A DNA stretch of 64,000 nucleotides from Solenopsis invicta (Eukaryota > Arthropoda > Insecta > Hymenoptera > Formicidae), in NCBI RefSeq assembly GCF_016802725.1, contig NC_052668.1, positions 12,531,001 to 12,595,000 on the forward strand, written 5' to 3'. Within the stretch, counting starts at the first letter, position 1. Every line of letters starts with the position of its first letter. Shown one piece after another: positions 36,381-48,800 of this stretch. Made by a program: the position numbers and the translations under genes. Under the pieces are notes generated by a model, which ran no database searches, had not been told where the DNA came from, and worked only from the letters and a program-made list of their open reading frames with translations.

Positions 36381-36720
36381 AATTCCAACAAACGGAAATG
36401 GATTCAAAATATTTAAAATGGATAGAAATGCACTAAAAGAGTCAAGAATTTGGATTTGTCAATGATCACATGATTTCATTTCTATCCAATTAAAGTTTAA
36501 GAATTCCTTGAAATCATTTTAATCCATGAAGTGAGATTGAAATAAAGTTATAATTTTTATTTTTTTCAATCTAAAAGGAGTTTTCGCGAGTCATCCAATC
36601 CATTTTAATCCATGACGTAGGATGACTGTATTTAAATGACCGTATTTTAATGCTGTATTTTAATCCAAAACATATTCAAATGAATTACAAATTTTCAATC
36701 CATTTCCGTTTATTGGAATA
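36381..36720. mobile_element. ~340-bp TIR element
   Basis: The ends are inverted repeats of about 28 bp reading ATTCCAAYAAACGGAAATGG. The interior repeats tccattttaatccatga-like motifs. No ORF. Confidence 0.6.
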
Positions 36721-38127
36721 CTTTGAGTTATTAAACTACCTTAAACTACCTTTCATTCGGTTGAATTTCCCTGATATTTTACAGATTTTATAAAGTTTAA
36801 ATTTTTAAAATCAAATTAACAGACTTAAAATTATAATTCTTATAATAACAATTTTTACTTTATGATCTTACTTGATTATATTCTGCTGATACTTTGTCAA
36901 TCTTCGAAATTTTAATTTTTCTCGATTCGAATTTTTAATAGTAAACATTGAAAAAAATTTCTTGAAATACCGATTTTCAAAATTAATTATTATAACTTAA
37001 GTTATATTAAGTCTCTTGTTTGCGAATTCGGTCACTTGCATTAAATCAGATTAAGTAGTGCATATTAAATAGCTACTATACTATACACAAAGTTAAATGT
37101 AAAAACAGATAAAATATTTTAAACGATTGAATATTCAATATTGATATTGTCACATCATTTAACAGAATATACTACTCATTACAGTTAAAGTTGATTATAT
37201 TGTGCTATTGCATTTAGATAATTTATATAATAGCCTTTAACATATAATTTAATCTAGAGCAGTGCGAGTGACCAAATCAGGCCGAATTCACCATGATACT
37301 GATATTTTCTTGTTTTGGAAGAACTAGAAAATTTTTATCAATATATAATTGATACAGATAATTAAAATTTCTAAATTACTGGCAGTTGGTAAATTCACTT
37401 TTTATATTTTTATAGTTTATAATCAGCATTGTTTACGAATTATCGACATTTTTTTTTAAATCCCAAAATCGACAAAGAATCACGAAAATATAATAATCAG
37501 ATAGATTACGATAGAATAGTTTTGAGCAGTTTTATGATGTCCAAAATTGTATATCTGTAAATTAAAACCATAGAAAGTTCAATTCTTAACCAATAAAATA
37601 TCGAAAAATTATCTATATTCTATAGTGATGAAGAGCAACATTACTTGCAATTTTGATGACATCAAATAATGTAATTAATGTTTTCTGTTTTTCTATCCAT
37701 TTAATTTGTATTTGTTTCATTAATTATTTGTAACTTTGATGTCAATGTAAAATTATTAATCTTATATAGGAATTAATATACAAATCTACAAAATGTTACA
37801 GTATTAACAAAATTTTATTTTTTAACAATTTAAAAAGTATTTAAGTTGTCTATAATAATCATATGTACAAACATATATAAATACAAAAATACTTCAAGAT
37901 TTTATGATGTGAATGAAATATCTTTGTTGCAGGGACCATTGAATTTTTTTTGTATCTATATATGAAGAAATAATCCAATACAGTTTCAATTTTTGTCCTC
38001 CAAAAATATACATCCATGATAATTCTATCTCCTTAATACTTGAATTTTTATCATAACATTGAAAGTAAACAGTAAATAAAAGCATGGAGAACGGAATATT
38101 AAATTAAAAATAAACTGCAATTGGATT

Positions 38128-38703
38128 CTATTTTACTGTATTGTGTAGTTTGCCTTTGATTTCAATCACTAAGGGCCTAGTGCCGTAGAGATCGCCCAGT
38201 ACGACCTGCTTCTTGATCATCGCCAACATTTCTTGTCCTTCTATGTAACATTGCCTAACCTTATCTTTATCTTCTAATGCTTTGTTCTCTTTGAATTCGT
38301 GTCGTATTTTCCGCAGAGCGTACATTCTGAAAAGTACCAAACGATTACTTTTTTTTTAACACTTGCTATCACATATAATGAGCACATGAGAACAACTATA
38401 AGATGCTCAGATCATTCGGATTATAACTATTTGTAAAATAAAAAGAACATTACATTTCTAAATATCAAAGTATCTACAAAAAAATTATATCAATAAAATT
38501 GATATCGTAAGAATTCTTGAAAACGGAATCTGAGTAATATTAAAAAAATAATGTATATAGGAAAAATAGACAATTCACTCTTAAGTGTTTCAAGATCATT
38601 TTGCAATGGTATTATATTACCTGTAGTTGTACGAACTCCATTTTTTACTTTCACGGATTAAATTCCGATAGAGGCTCAGAATTAAATCTCGACTAGGATT
38701 CAT
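38128..38703 (-). CDS. LYRM4: LYRM4/ISD11, iron-sulfur cluster assembly factor
   Basis: Small LYR-motif protein that stabilises the mitochondrial cysteine desulfurase NFS1 in the iron-sulfur scaffold complex, with acyl carrier protein. Exon 1 (38703-38621) and exon 2 (38326-38128) join in phase 2 to give 93 residues, the usual size. Seen: the LYR tripeptide at residues 11-13, followed by IRESKKWSSYNYR and YALRKIRHEFKEN, which match the family closely. ATG 38703 is the first in frame. It is divergently arranged with FARS2. Confidence 0.93.
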
Positions 38704-38832
38704 TATTTATAATGATAAAAACTATAGATTCAGTACAATTCAAACAGAGCTACATCCAGCTATGTCTAGCTACATCCAACTCTGTCGTGGTACATCGTTA
38801 TGTAGAGAAGAGGTTAGGTATTGTAGTGTTTG
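38704..38832. promoter_or_regulatory. Short divergent promoter between LYRM4 and FARS2
   Basis: Only about 130 bp separate the LYRM4 ATG from the proposed FARS2 ATG. The interval contains two near-identical agctacatccarctctg-like segments (about 38748-38760 and 38768-38782) and no clear TATA box on either side. Confidence 0.5.
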
Positions 38833-39689
38833 ATGGCGCCGGTTCTTGGCTCTTGTGAAGACTGGTTATCATACTCATCATATGTGTATAAACAGTGCGT
38901 AATTTATCGTAATAGTAGACCTTAAATATCAGCATAAATGACGTTACTTTTATTTATTATAAATTATTCGGTGTCATGTTATTTCGATATAAAATTGACA
39001 CTTTGTTACATAACCTCCGCGTATTTATATGTCCAATTTTTTTAGAGATATATTTTGGTAATTTTCATGAGTTAAAAATAACTCATTTTTAAACGAATAA
39101 TAAACAAACATTGCACAGTTTAATCTTTCTACGTTTTAATACATTTCAAAATAATTCTATTTAATGTAAACATAAATTCAGATTTGGAGATACGCTTTGT
39201 AACTAAATTCTTTTTAACTAGTTAAAGTGTGTTGTATTAGCTTATATAAAATTAATTTTGTTATGTTAAAAGTTACATGGAGAAAAAACTAATTTAAGTT
39301 GCGTTGGGATTAAATTAGCTGAAATTAAAAATTAATTTTGAAAGCATTACATTTATATCAAATGAGACTGTTTTTTTTTTAAATATTGGATTAAATTTAT
39401 TCTAAATAATAAAATTAATTATAGTATGAATATGAAATTAAATAAAAAATATAATATTTTATTTGTAAATTAAGATAAAATAACAAAGAAATATTGTTTC
39501 TTATATGGGAAGATATTTTTTTTATATTTTATAAATTTTGAATATAAACAAAAGTTAATAAGTTAAAGTTTATGTGTTTTAAAATAAAAATAACTAATTA
39601 AAGAGTTAAAAAAATTAATTCATTAAAAATTAAATCTAAGTCAAGTTGAATATTATTAATTTCTTTATTATTTAGTTACTAATTCTGTA

Positions 39690-39720
<31 letters not shown>

Positions 39721-41552
39721 GTATGTGTGTGTGTGTGTGTAAAAAAAATAATTATTTATTTTTTTATAGTTTATGCACATACATGAAGATTTATATTGAT
39801 GCAATTTCAAGATCAAGGTGAACCAATCTTCACACACGTTTATAAATAAGGGAAATTTAATTAAAATTTAAAAATGTGGTATGCAATATACAGAGCATAT
39901 TTTATTCATCTCTCAAAAGTTGTTAATCCTTGCTTATAGTATAACTATATTTTTACAGGTATATTACATGTCGCTTCTGCAAGCAGACGCTAAAAAACAA
40001 TGTGAAAACAGTCAATAGGACAGTCTCAGTGGCCACCAATGTTAATAAGAGCAACGAGCTGGTGCTCCAGGGTCAGAAATATGTAACAGACGACTGGACG
40101 AACATCACGCCGAGCATTATTGCTAAATTGGGAAGAAATCTGCATATTCAGCAATACCATCCGCTCTCGCTTTTACGTCAACGCATCGTCAATTACTTTT
40201 ATGGACAGTTCCGCAGTAAAAGCGGAACCCCGTCATTCAGTATCTACGATAATATATGTCCAATAGTCACGGTTGCACAAAACTTTGATTCCCTTTTAGT
40301 ACCGAAGGATCACCCAAGTAGAAAGAAAACTGATTGTTATTTTGTAAATCAAGATACGTTGCTCAGAGCGCACACTACCGCGCATCAAGCAGAATACCGC
40401 GCATCAAGCAGAATTGATCTCGATGGGTTTGAATAATTTTCTTGTTATTGGGGATGTGTACCGACGTGACGAGATTGATAGTACGCACTATCCGATCTTT
40501 CACCAAGTTGACGCGGTCAGATTGCGTACGTCGCAAGAAATATTTCACAATGTGAACGATTCTGAAAGTCTGAAGTTGTTCGAGCACAGAGGAACCGAGA
40601 GTGTCGAGAAACAGGCTTGTCATAGTTTAGAAGCGGTAAAAGTGATGGAGCAGGAACTGAAAAGTACCCTGATTAGTTTAGCACAAGCTATTTTTGGGAA
40701 AGGTATTGCTTTTGTTTTATATTATTATTTATTATTTGCAATAAGAACACATTAATCTCATTTTCAAACAATACTAATTTATTGTACTTGCATTTTTTTC
40801 AATAAAATTATATAAAATCAATTTAAATATGTGTAATTCTTCTTAATAGATGTGCAATGCCGATGGGTTGAGCAATACTTTCCATTCACTCATCCGTCGT
40901 GGGAGCTAGAAATATTGTACAACGACAATTGGCTTGAAATAGTAGGCTGCGGTATTATGCGCCAAGAAATTGTACAGAAATCCGGTGCCGTGGATCGAAT
41001 CTCCGGTGCCGTGGATCGAATCGGATGGGCGTTCGGACTCGGCTTGGAACGTCTGGCCATGCGCCTGTATAATATTCCAGATATAAGATTATTCTGGAGC
41101 AACGATGCAGGTTTTCTACATCAATTCAAAGTAGACGATTTTAATGCGCGTATCCAATACAAGGTGAGATAGTTCAAGAATTATTTCTAATGTTGTACGT
41201 TTTATCATTTTTTTTACATTTTTAATTACATGAAATTTATATGACAAATATAACTTTTTAGCCCGTCAGTGTATATCCATCTTGCACCAATGACTTAAGT
41301 TTCTGGTTGCCAGAAGATGGAAGTTATTCTTCTTACGACTTCTACGATATAGTTAGAGAAATAGGTGGTGATACTATTGAGCAGATTTCATTGAAAGACG
41401 AATTCACCCATCCAAAAACTAAAAAAACATCTCATTGCTACAACATAGTGTATAGACACATGGAACGCACATTGACTAAGAGGGAAGTCAATAAAATTCA
41501 TGATCAAATAAGTAAAACGACAGTTGCTAAACTTAATGTAATTATCCGATGA
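38833..41552 (+). CDS. FARS2: Mitochondrial phenylalanyl-tRNA synthetase, frame broken by a 19-bp duplication
   Basis: Monomeric class II synthetase that charges mitochondrial tRNA-Phe. Well-supported exons: 39959-40702, 40850-41163 and 41262-41552. Exon 1 is tentative: ATG 38833 to 38894 (donor GTGCGT) joins in the required phase 2, though the peptide is not an obvious mitochondrial presequence. Seen: the GRNLH and FYGQFRSKSGTPSFSIYDN region, motif 2 (GDVYRRDEIDSTHYPIFHQ), motif 3 (GLGLERLAM), and a C-terminal FDX-ACB anticodon-binding domain in the last exon. Odd: a 19-bp tandem duplication at 40377-40414 shifts the frame and gives a stop at 40434-40436, before motif 2. One unit alone would be in frame. 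It is either an assembly error or a disrupted allele. A second, in-frame 21-bp duplication lies just before motif 3. Confidence 0.88.
39206..39672. repeat. AT-rich dispersed repeat within FARS2 intron 1
   Basis: Colinear and clearly similar to 54620-55070: both contain taattttgaaaag/gc, ttggatta, ttttatttgtaaatt, aacaaagaaatattgtttctt-type and acaaaagttaataa segments. No ORF. Confidence 0.5.
39689..39740. repeat. (AAAT)n followed by (TG)n microsatellite
   Basis: About eight AAAT units are followed directly by about eight TG units. Confidence 0.85.
40377..40414. repeat. Frame-breaking 19-bp tandem duplication in FARS2
   Basis: The sequence accgcgcatcaagcagaat occurs twice without any difference. 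With one unit the frame reads HTTAHQAELISMGLNN, the expected synthetase sequence; with two it ends in a premature stop. Confidence 0.95.
40981..41022. repeat. In-frame 21-bp tandem duplication in FARS2
   Basis: Two identical 21-bp units encode SGAVDRI twice, directly before GWAFGLGLERLA. Family members have this heptapeptide-like segment once. Confidence 0.9.
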
Positions 41553-41604
41553 ATATTTTCATAACAAAATGTGATCTTTACATATAAGCTCAATAAGACA
41601 CCTC

Positions 41605-41610
41605 AATAAA
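41605..41610 (+). terminator. Poly(A) signal of FARS2
   Basis: AATAAA lies 53 bp after the stop codon. Confidence 0.5.
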
Positions 41611-42824
41611 ATTGGTATGTAAATATTGTATAAACAATGCAGATATCAGGAAAAGGAATATATTATTTTATTTGCGAATAAATTAATTATAAACGCGTTA
41701 CATAGCAAATAATCCTCTAGGAATAACTATATTACTTGCGGTACGTTTTACATTAGAGATAACAACGATTACACGTTATGTTCTACATGCTTGCAATATG
41801 TACATGAATATAAAACATTATGTAATCTAGCATTATTATTTATTTGTGTGCTGGGAATATATAAATGATAACAAAAAATATGCCTTTTGTATAGAAATAT
41901 TTTAAAAGATCAAATTAAAAAAAAAAAAAACCGTTTTTAAGTAGTTTTGGAGAATAATGCTTCTTATACCATCAGTATTATAACATCGGTGCAAAAAATG
42001 CCGGTTTAGAGTTTAGTTGGCAAAAATCACAGTTTTATCTCTGATACTCAAGTTCTACCTTAATCGAACTGTTTCTAGCCATTTTTAAGTCAAATGCATT
42101 TAGTTATCATTAAAATTAAGATTATTTATATCGATCCATGCGGATATGCAAAGATTTAGATACATGAGAAATACTGTTGTGCTTGCGGTTAGAGAACATA
42201 TCTAATTAATATTTCAAAAATGAATGACATAGACATAGAGCGAATATATAAATGTTGTAATATGTGTGCGTATGAACACACCGAAATGGAAGATGCGACC
42301 TTTGGCAATGCATCCAGAAATAAATTAATATACAAATAAACAAAAGAATATAAAGAAAATGAAATATAAAAAAGTCATGTATTTTACCTAAAGCCAAGAT
42401 GCGTAGTAGATAAGCTTGCAGGAAGAATTAACATTATGCGGAGTCATGAAGTTATTTACTTATAACAAATTTAATCCAATCCATTTTTTCTTGAAGTCAG
42501 AGTATGTGCAGATATAATACAAGAAATTTGTTTTTAAACAATGCCGGTTTTCATTCTTTTGTGATATTTCCTGTTACATTACTCCTCTTTGGGATTAATG
42601 TCATGGAAAATCGATTGTTACAAAAATAGTTGGATATTATAAAAAACGATGCATACAATCTTTCTTATTTCATTAAAAAATTATATTGGATTGGATTAGG
42701 GATATTGTAGAAGAAAACGAAATTTTTATACAGCTTTTCTTCGTGTTCTTAATATGTTACGATGTTTGATGTCTTATCCTCCCTTGTCATCTATACGCGG
42801 ATGAATTAATTTCCGCATAAGATT
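41611..42824. other. Convergent intergenic region, FARS2 and ATP9 3' ends
   Basis: AT-rich DNA with an A13 run near 41918 and no supported gene. It holds the 3' UTRs of the two convergent genes. Confidence 0.4.
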
Positions 42825-45800
42825 TTAAGATAATTTAGTATAGCTAGGAGGCGAAAATTTCTTCCGCAAAAATTTTAGGATGTATAGCGGCATACACGAG
42901 ACCAACGTTATCACCAATACCTTCCACAAGAAGTCTGTTGTTTTAATAAATTCAGCATCTATATTAAAATAACAAAAATTTTATATTAATAATTTATACT
43001 TAATTATTAATACCAATTTATTTCTTATTGCTGAATGCTGTAATTTACCGAAGTAATCCTTTAGGACGACCAACGATAATAAGTAGAGCGCTAGAGAGAA
43101 GATTTCTGCAAGCATCATTATGTGATGCCAGGTCCTAATTGTTAAAGCGACCATTATTAATTCTGTCAAAACTAGCGCTGAAAAACTTATGGCCACTATA
43201 TGAATGAATTCATCCTCGAACATTATAAGCGCGCCATACATAATCACTCCTCCTGGAATATTATGACGCAAAGGATAAATCTTTTTTTTTCCTTTCTAAT
43301 ATATTGGACTATATTTATATTATCTAGATATTTAGATATATTTAGATTTAATGAAAACTAATACGTACCTTGATATATACTTATTAAAACCCACATAAAA
43401 AATGTTTTATATGACAACGAACGGCCTTTACTAAGTTCTTTATAAAGTTCCGGATAAGTGAGCGCTATCTTTCCTGATACATCCTTGTCTAATACCAATG
43501 AAAATACAGGAAACATTGTATATATTGTAGCGTACCTAAAAATTTTCACATATATAATAAACTTTAGTGCATGAAGGTGTATAAGAAATTTTTATAATTA
43601 TCAAAATTTATACCAAGCTTTAAATTTAATTTTCACAAGTATATACTTGAGTTACTTACCCTACCATAAGAAAACCTTGATATAAGGCAACTGAAGATAA
43701 ATAAAAGACTGCAGAGAACACAGCCTGCATAGTTGAGATTATCAGACCACGGTGTATAACGAATTGACTCAATGCAGCAGATCGTTTATAACTTCTTCTG
43801 CCGTGGACTAATAGTAAATTAGCAAGATGACTAAACTGAGAAATTGAAAAATCAGCAGCTAGCGATGCTTGTCTTCCCTCAAGACCCTCAAGACCAATTC
43901 CTATAAGAAAATTAAACTATAATAAACAATATCTAGAGATATAACAAATAATATCTAGAGATATTCACAAATTATTTAAAACATTAAATACCAGCGTCTG
44001 CGGCTTGTATCATAGAGACATCGTTACCGCCATCGCCGACGGCAGCTGTTCTCTTGCCAGTGTGTCTTTGTATGAGACTGACAACTTCGGCTTTCTGCGT
44101 AGGAGAGCATCGGCAGCAAACGACAGCGGGTGAGCCGCAAGCGAGTTCTAGAAACTCTTGCTCGTAATACTGCAGGCACACTTCTAAAGAATCACCGCTG
44201 ATAACTAAGGCACAATCTTGCTTTTTGCGAAATGTATTCAGTTCCAAATGGGCGTCCGTGCGTGTCACGACAGATTTAAAGACATGAAGACCTTGAGTGC
44301 GCGACACGAGCCGCGAGGATTTTGCTATGCAAGTCGCAGTCTCCAATTTGTCACCAGTTAACATCCATATCTTGATTCCAGCGTTCCTCAGAAGTTCCAG
44401 GGTAGGCCTCACTCGGTCTTGCCTCACTCGGTCTTGCAACCTGTCCTCAACACCAGTCACGCATAATAATTCCATTTCTCTCTCGAAACTTTCCACCACC
44501 GCGGCGACCCTGGATACACGATCGCTGACGCTCATCCTCGCCGCGTTGTATCTATAAAATATACAATATGATTTAGTCATATATCTATTCTAACAAATCG
44601 TAATATTTTATAATAATAATACGTTACCTGGCTTCAAAATCAAGGTATTGATCTTCAGTAAGATTTTTCTTTGCCACGACTAACGTTCTGAAACCTTCAC
44701 GCGCCATGTTTTCGCACACCTCTTCCAGCCAATCATTATATTGCACAATGCCAGACATCACAACGTCGGCACCTTTTAAATAGAATATAATCTCGGAGCT
44801 GGATTCCTCTCTCACGATTATTCCCATTCGCTTAGTTTCCGATGTAAAAGGGAATATTTGTAGTATAGTGTAATTCAATATTTGACCATTCAAAGTTTTC
44901 AATTGCATTGAAGTTAGGTCCCGCTTAACCAGAGCCAGTCCTATTTCCTCCGTCCATTTCACTAGAGCCACTTCGTCCGGGCTCGAGGCTTGATAATTAC
45001 GTTTCTGTTCCGGCAGGTAGTAATGTTGATCTGCCTCTGTTTGACTGAAACATTAACATTTCAATTGTAGTATTAAGAATACCTTAGTTTTTTCACGATT
45101 GATTAAGAAAGTATTACCTCTGGATAGAGCCTGTATCTCCGGTTTCCACTGTTTGCACGCTCACCGAGTCTAAATTCGTGGATTTATTCACTTCATCATA
45201 CACCGGGGTTACGTTGTGACACAAGGCTAAAGCATGTACAGCATCGTAAATTCGAGTGTTCTCGGATCTTCGGACTTTTCCACTGTAGGCGGATGGCGCC
45301 GCTTTTACTGGTGATTGCTCCGTTTCGATTGGATAGTAAGTCTTTAATACAGAGGTTACCTCGTCGAAAGTCTCCTGGCCGTAAGATATAGTGCCCAGAT
45401 GTAACTTTTTGAACACCATCTTATTTTGTGTTAACGTGCCAGTCTTGTCGCTCAGCAAATACGAAATACGTCCAAGTTCTTCCGGAATAGTGGTCGTTCT
45501 CACGACCGTACCAGCAATATCTTTATCCCTTTGTATGCACCATGCGTAAAATGCTTTGCCCATATCCAAATTTACTCGCAAGCTGATCGGTATAATGTAT
45601 GAGAATAGCAACACAAAACGGAACATATAACGATACCATGGTCCATTGAATCCTTTCAAGCACATCATTACAAGCGCGAGTCCTATTACCGCGCAAAATA
45701 ATACCTGTCCAAATATAATCAGAATGTATAAATGTACATGTATGCACACATCAATCCAGATATAATTTCTACGCGCGTAATACCTTTGTCAACTGATTGA

Positions 45801-48800
45801 TCTCTTGATCGAGCAAACCAACTTTTGATCGGATTTCCGAGTGATTCATCAAAGATCGTGTTTCCTGACCGGTGTAAACGACGATACCAAGAGCGGAACC
45901 AGATGCCACAGCTGTGTTGGCCCATAATGTATTGTCCACGCCCAAGCTTTCTTCACTACTATATCCATCATACTGAAAATAAAGGACAATTAAAGAAAAC
46001 CAAAGTTTTTTTTTAAACTCCAAAGAAATTTAAATTTCTTACCCTCGAAAAGGTGCCGATAAAGCTATGTATATCTTTTTGAGGTTTTTCGACATATAAA
46101 CTGGCTTTAATATCAAACAACTGGGAATTGCTTTCCAATTTTTGCGTTGCAGGCACTGCTAATCTTAATTTCCAATCCGTTTCTCCATCCAGCTGATCGG
46201 TTCGCACGAAACACGCACCAGATTTCTCGGTTGTGCGTAATAATACTAAATCAGCTGGTACTCTCTGACCTTTCTCTACTATAACCTTCTCTACTATAAC
46301 CTAATTATCAGAGAGAAAAATGCAATCTTTAACTTATATACCAAACTTTGTTATGCAAGAGAGTAAAAAGTTATGATAAAAATAATTACTACTGGAGATA
46401 CTGTAATACAACTTACCAAGTCGCCCACGCGTAATTTGGAACTTGGTACTAATTCTGGCGTATCAAAACCTTTCACTAGTCTATAATATTTTTGTGCATT
46501 GACTTCCTTGTCTCTCTTGTATCTTCTAAAATCATCAACGGCTTCGCGGAAAATTGTCACAGTTAAAACAAAGCACAATGGCCCCCAATATGTGTATAAG
46601 TATCCTATTCTTATATCTGGTATAAACTGAGATATAGCCATAAGCAGAAAGTATAAATTCAAGAAGAATTTGAACTGCTGAAAGAGGACCTGTAAAACAA
46701 AAAAGGGAATAATGTCAGAAGAATATCGTGCCGTTTGATCTGAAAAGATACTAAAATTATGTAGAGAACATACCAAAGGCAGAAAAGTAACAATATTGTA
46801 TTTTTGATTTCTTATAACATTAGTGGGAAACTTTTCATGCATAGGCTGCCCAATATGGATAACTCTAGCTCTCAATTCACGTTCTCTGCAGCATCTCCTC
46901 CACATCCAAGTGCAGCATCTGCAATTACAGAAAACAATTCTGACCTAAGGCTTCTGTCTATTCGCCACAGCTATATTGAAGTCGTGATGTCATTAGCAAG
47001 TAATCATACATAAGTTAAAAAAACTGACAAGATAAAAAAAGGCATTTTTATTCTTTTGTCAAAATATTGTCTACAAGTCTATTGTGTACAGTATATATCA
47101 TAATTCATCATTAGTTTGCCATGTAAAGATTAATAGTTTCCTAGTAGCTATTTCTACAGAGCAGAATCTGTGTGCAATTGCAGGAGAATTGAATAGAATT
47201 AAATAATTATTCCCAATACAACTCTGTTCGCATACAAGATTTGTACACTGTACAACTGTTTGCAAATACTTGCTGCCTAAATCAAGTTATTTTAAAAAAG
47301 ATTCTTCCTGTGTAGTCTGTAAACAGTCTGTCAGCAGTCAACAAACTGACCTAAGATTCTTTTATCAGAAGTACATATAGATCATGAGAGAAAGGGTGCT
47401 GCAATTCTTATAGCAGATATGTGCAATTTTTTTGCAAAAATCTGCCTGTAGAATCTTTCAGATTTGAGTAGAATGAGAAAGCAGATTATAATGTCTTGTT
47501 GACAGAACCTGTCAAGTTCTACAAAATTTACAGCAGTCTTGCAGCAAATTGCTACTAGGACATTCAATTTTATATCCATTTTAATCAACATATATTAACT
47601 TTGACCTTGGTTTAATTTACCCTTTATCATTTTCTACTTTAAACTAGAAAAAGATGATAGTCCTTACTCAGAACGCACTTACAAAGATCTTGTAAAATAT
47701 TGTTACAATACTGCAGCAATGGTAAAATGAGAAATATATTTGATACACAATGCTGAACATTGCAATAATATTTTGCAATGTTTTTGCAATGCTGTGCTGT
47801 ATGGGATGTTACACTAACTCTTTTTTGTCATTCTATCGTTGCTGTACGTGTAATAAATAACAAAGATAGAGTGACGAAAAGGAGCAGTAACACCTCACAA
47901 GCACGTTTGAAATATAGGTCAAAGAGAAAATTAAACCAAAATCAAAATTAATTTATTGTATATTAATCGTTTAAAAGGTTTAAACATAAACGAATGCGCA
48001 GTCATGTACTACGCCTTGATCGGGTCGACTTGTACTCGCACATGGAAGCCTACTGTCAAACGGTTATTGTTATGTCGGACAGCTGATCGAAGACTCGCGA
48101 CAGCGAGTGGAGAATTCTCATTGGAACGGAGGAGGGGAGAATTCTCTCGCGTACTAAAAGAATGTCTTGAAATTGATGAAGTCTAAGTTAATCGCGACGA
48201 AGAAATACGTCACCTCGACCAAGAACTGTCATTTCGTGGTTTGGATATCAGTGGGATGTCCTCCTTGGACATCCTTATAACGTTGCTCTGTGTCTCCATT
48301 TCTCGGGCTACTTTCTCCACATTAGATGACGCTCACTCGAAAAGCTGGCTCACTCGAGTACGCCGTACACCTTTTTTTTCGCGTTACGCGGAAAAACACA
48401 CCGATGAGCGTATCATTAATTTTTATCAATGAATCTACACTACTGTGACCATTGTGACATCATCTCGCGATCATGAAACATACGATTTTTGCTAGATGCA
48501 TCCATTGTGAGAAACGAGTGTCCGGATTTAGAGTGAGTCCGCCTCGCGATTGGCCGCGTCCGGTCGATACAACAGCACCGAACCAATAATCTGTCGCACA
48601 AGAATCTCTTGAAGTATGTTACTCCCGCTATGTAATTGAAATGGTTTGAAGCATCATTCAATTTCACTCAAATATTTTCATAAAAAATTATTCGGACACA
48701 GAAAATAATCGAAGAAATCTACACAAATTGAATTAAATAAATTTATTGAATTTAATAAGCATTATGTATAATTACACTGAAGATGCAAGCGACTATCCTG

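Larger units (their letters stand above)
35637..38127. other. Intergenic, with two foldback elements
   Basis: No gene seen. The 100 bp upstream of the syntaxin-16 ATG is GC-richer and is the likely promoter. The rest is AT-rich and carries the inverted-repeat elements at 35912-36127 and 36381-36720. Confidence 0.45.
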
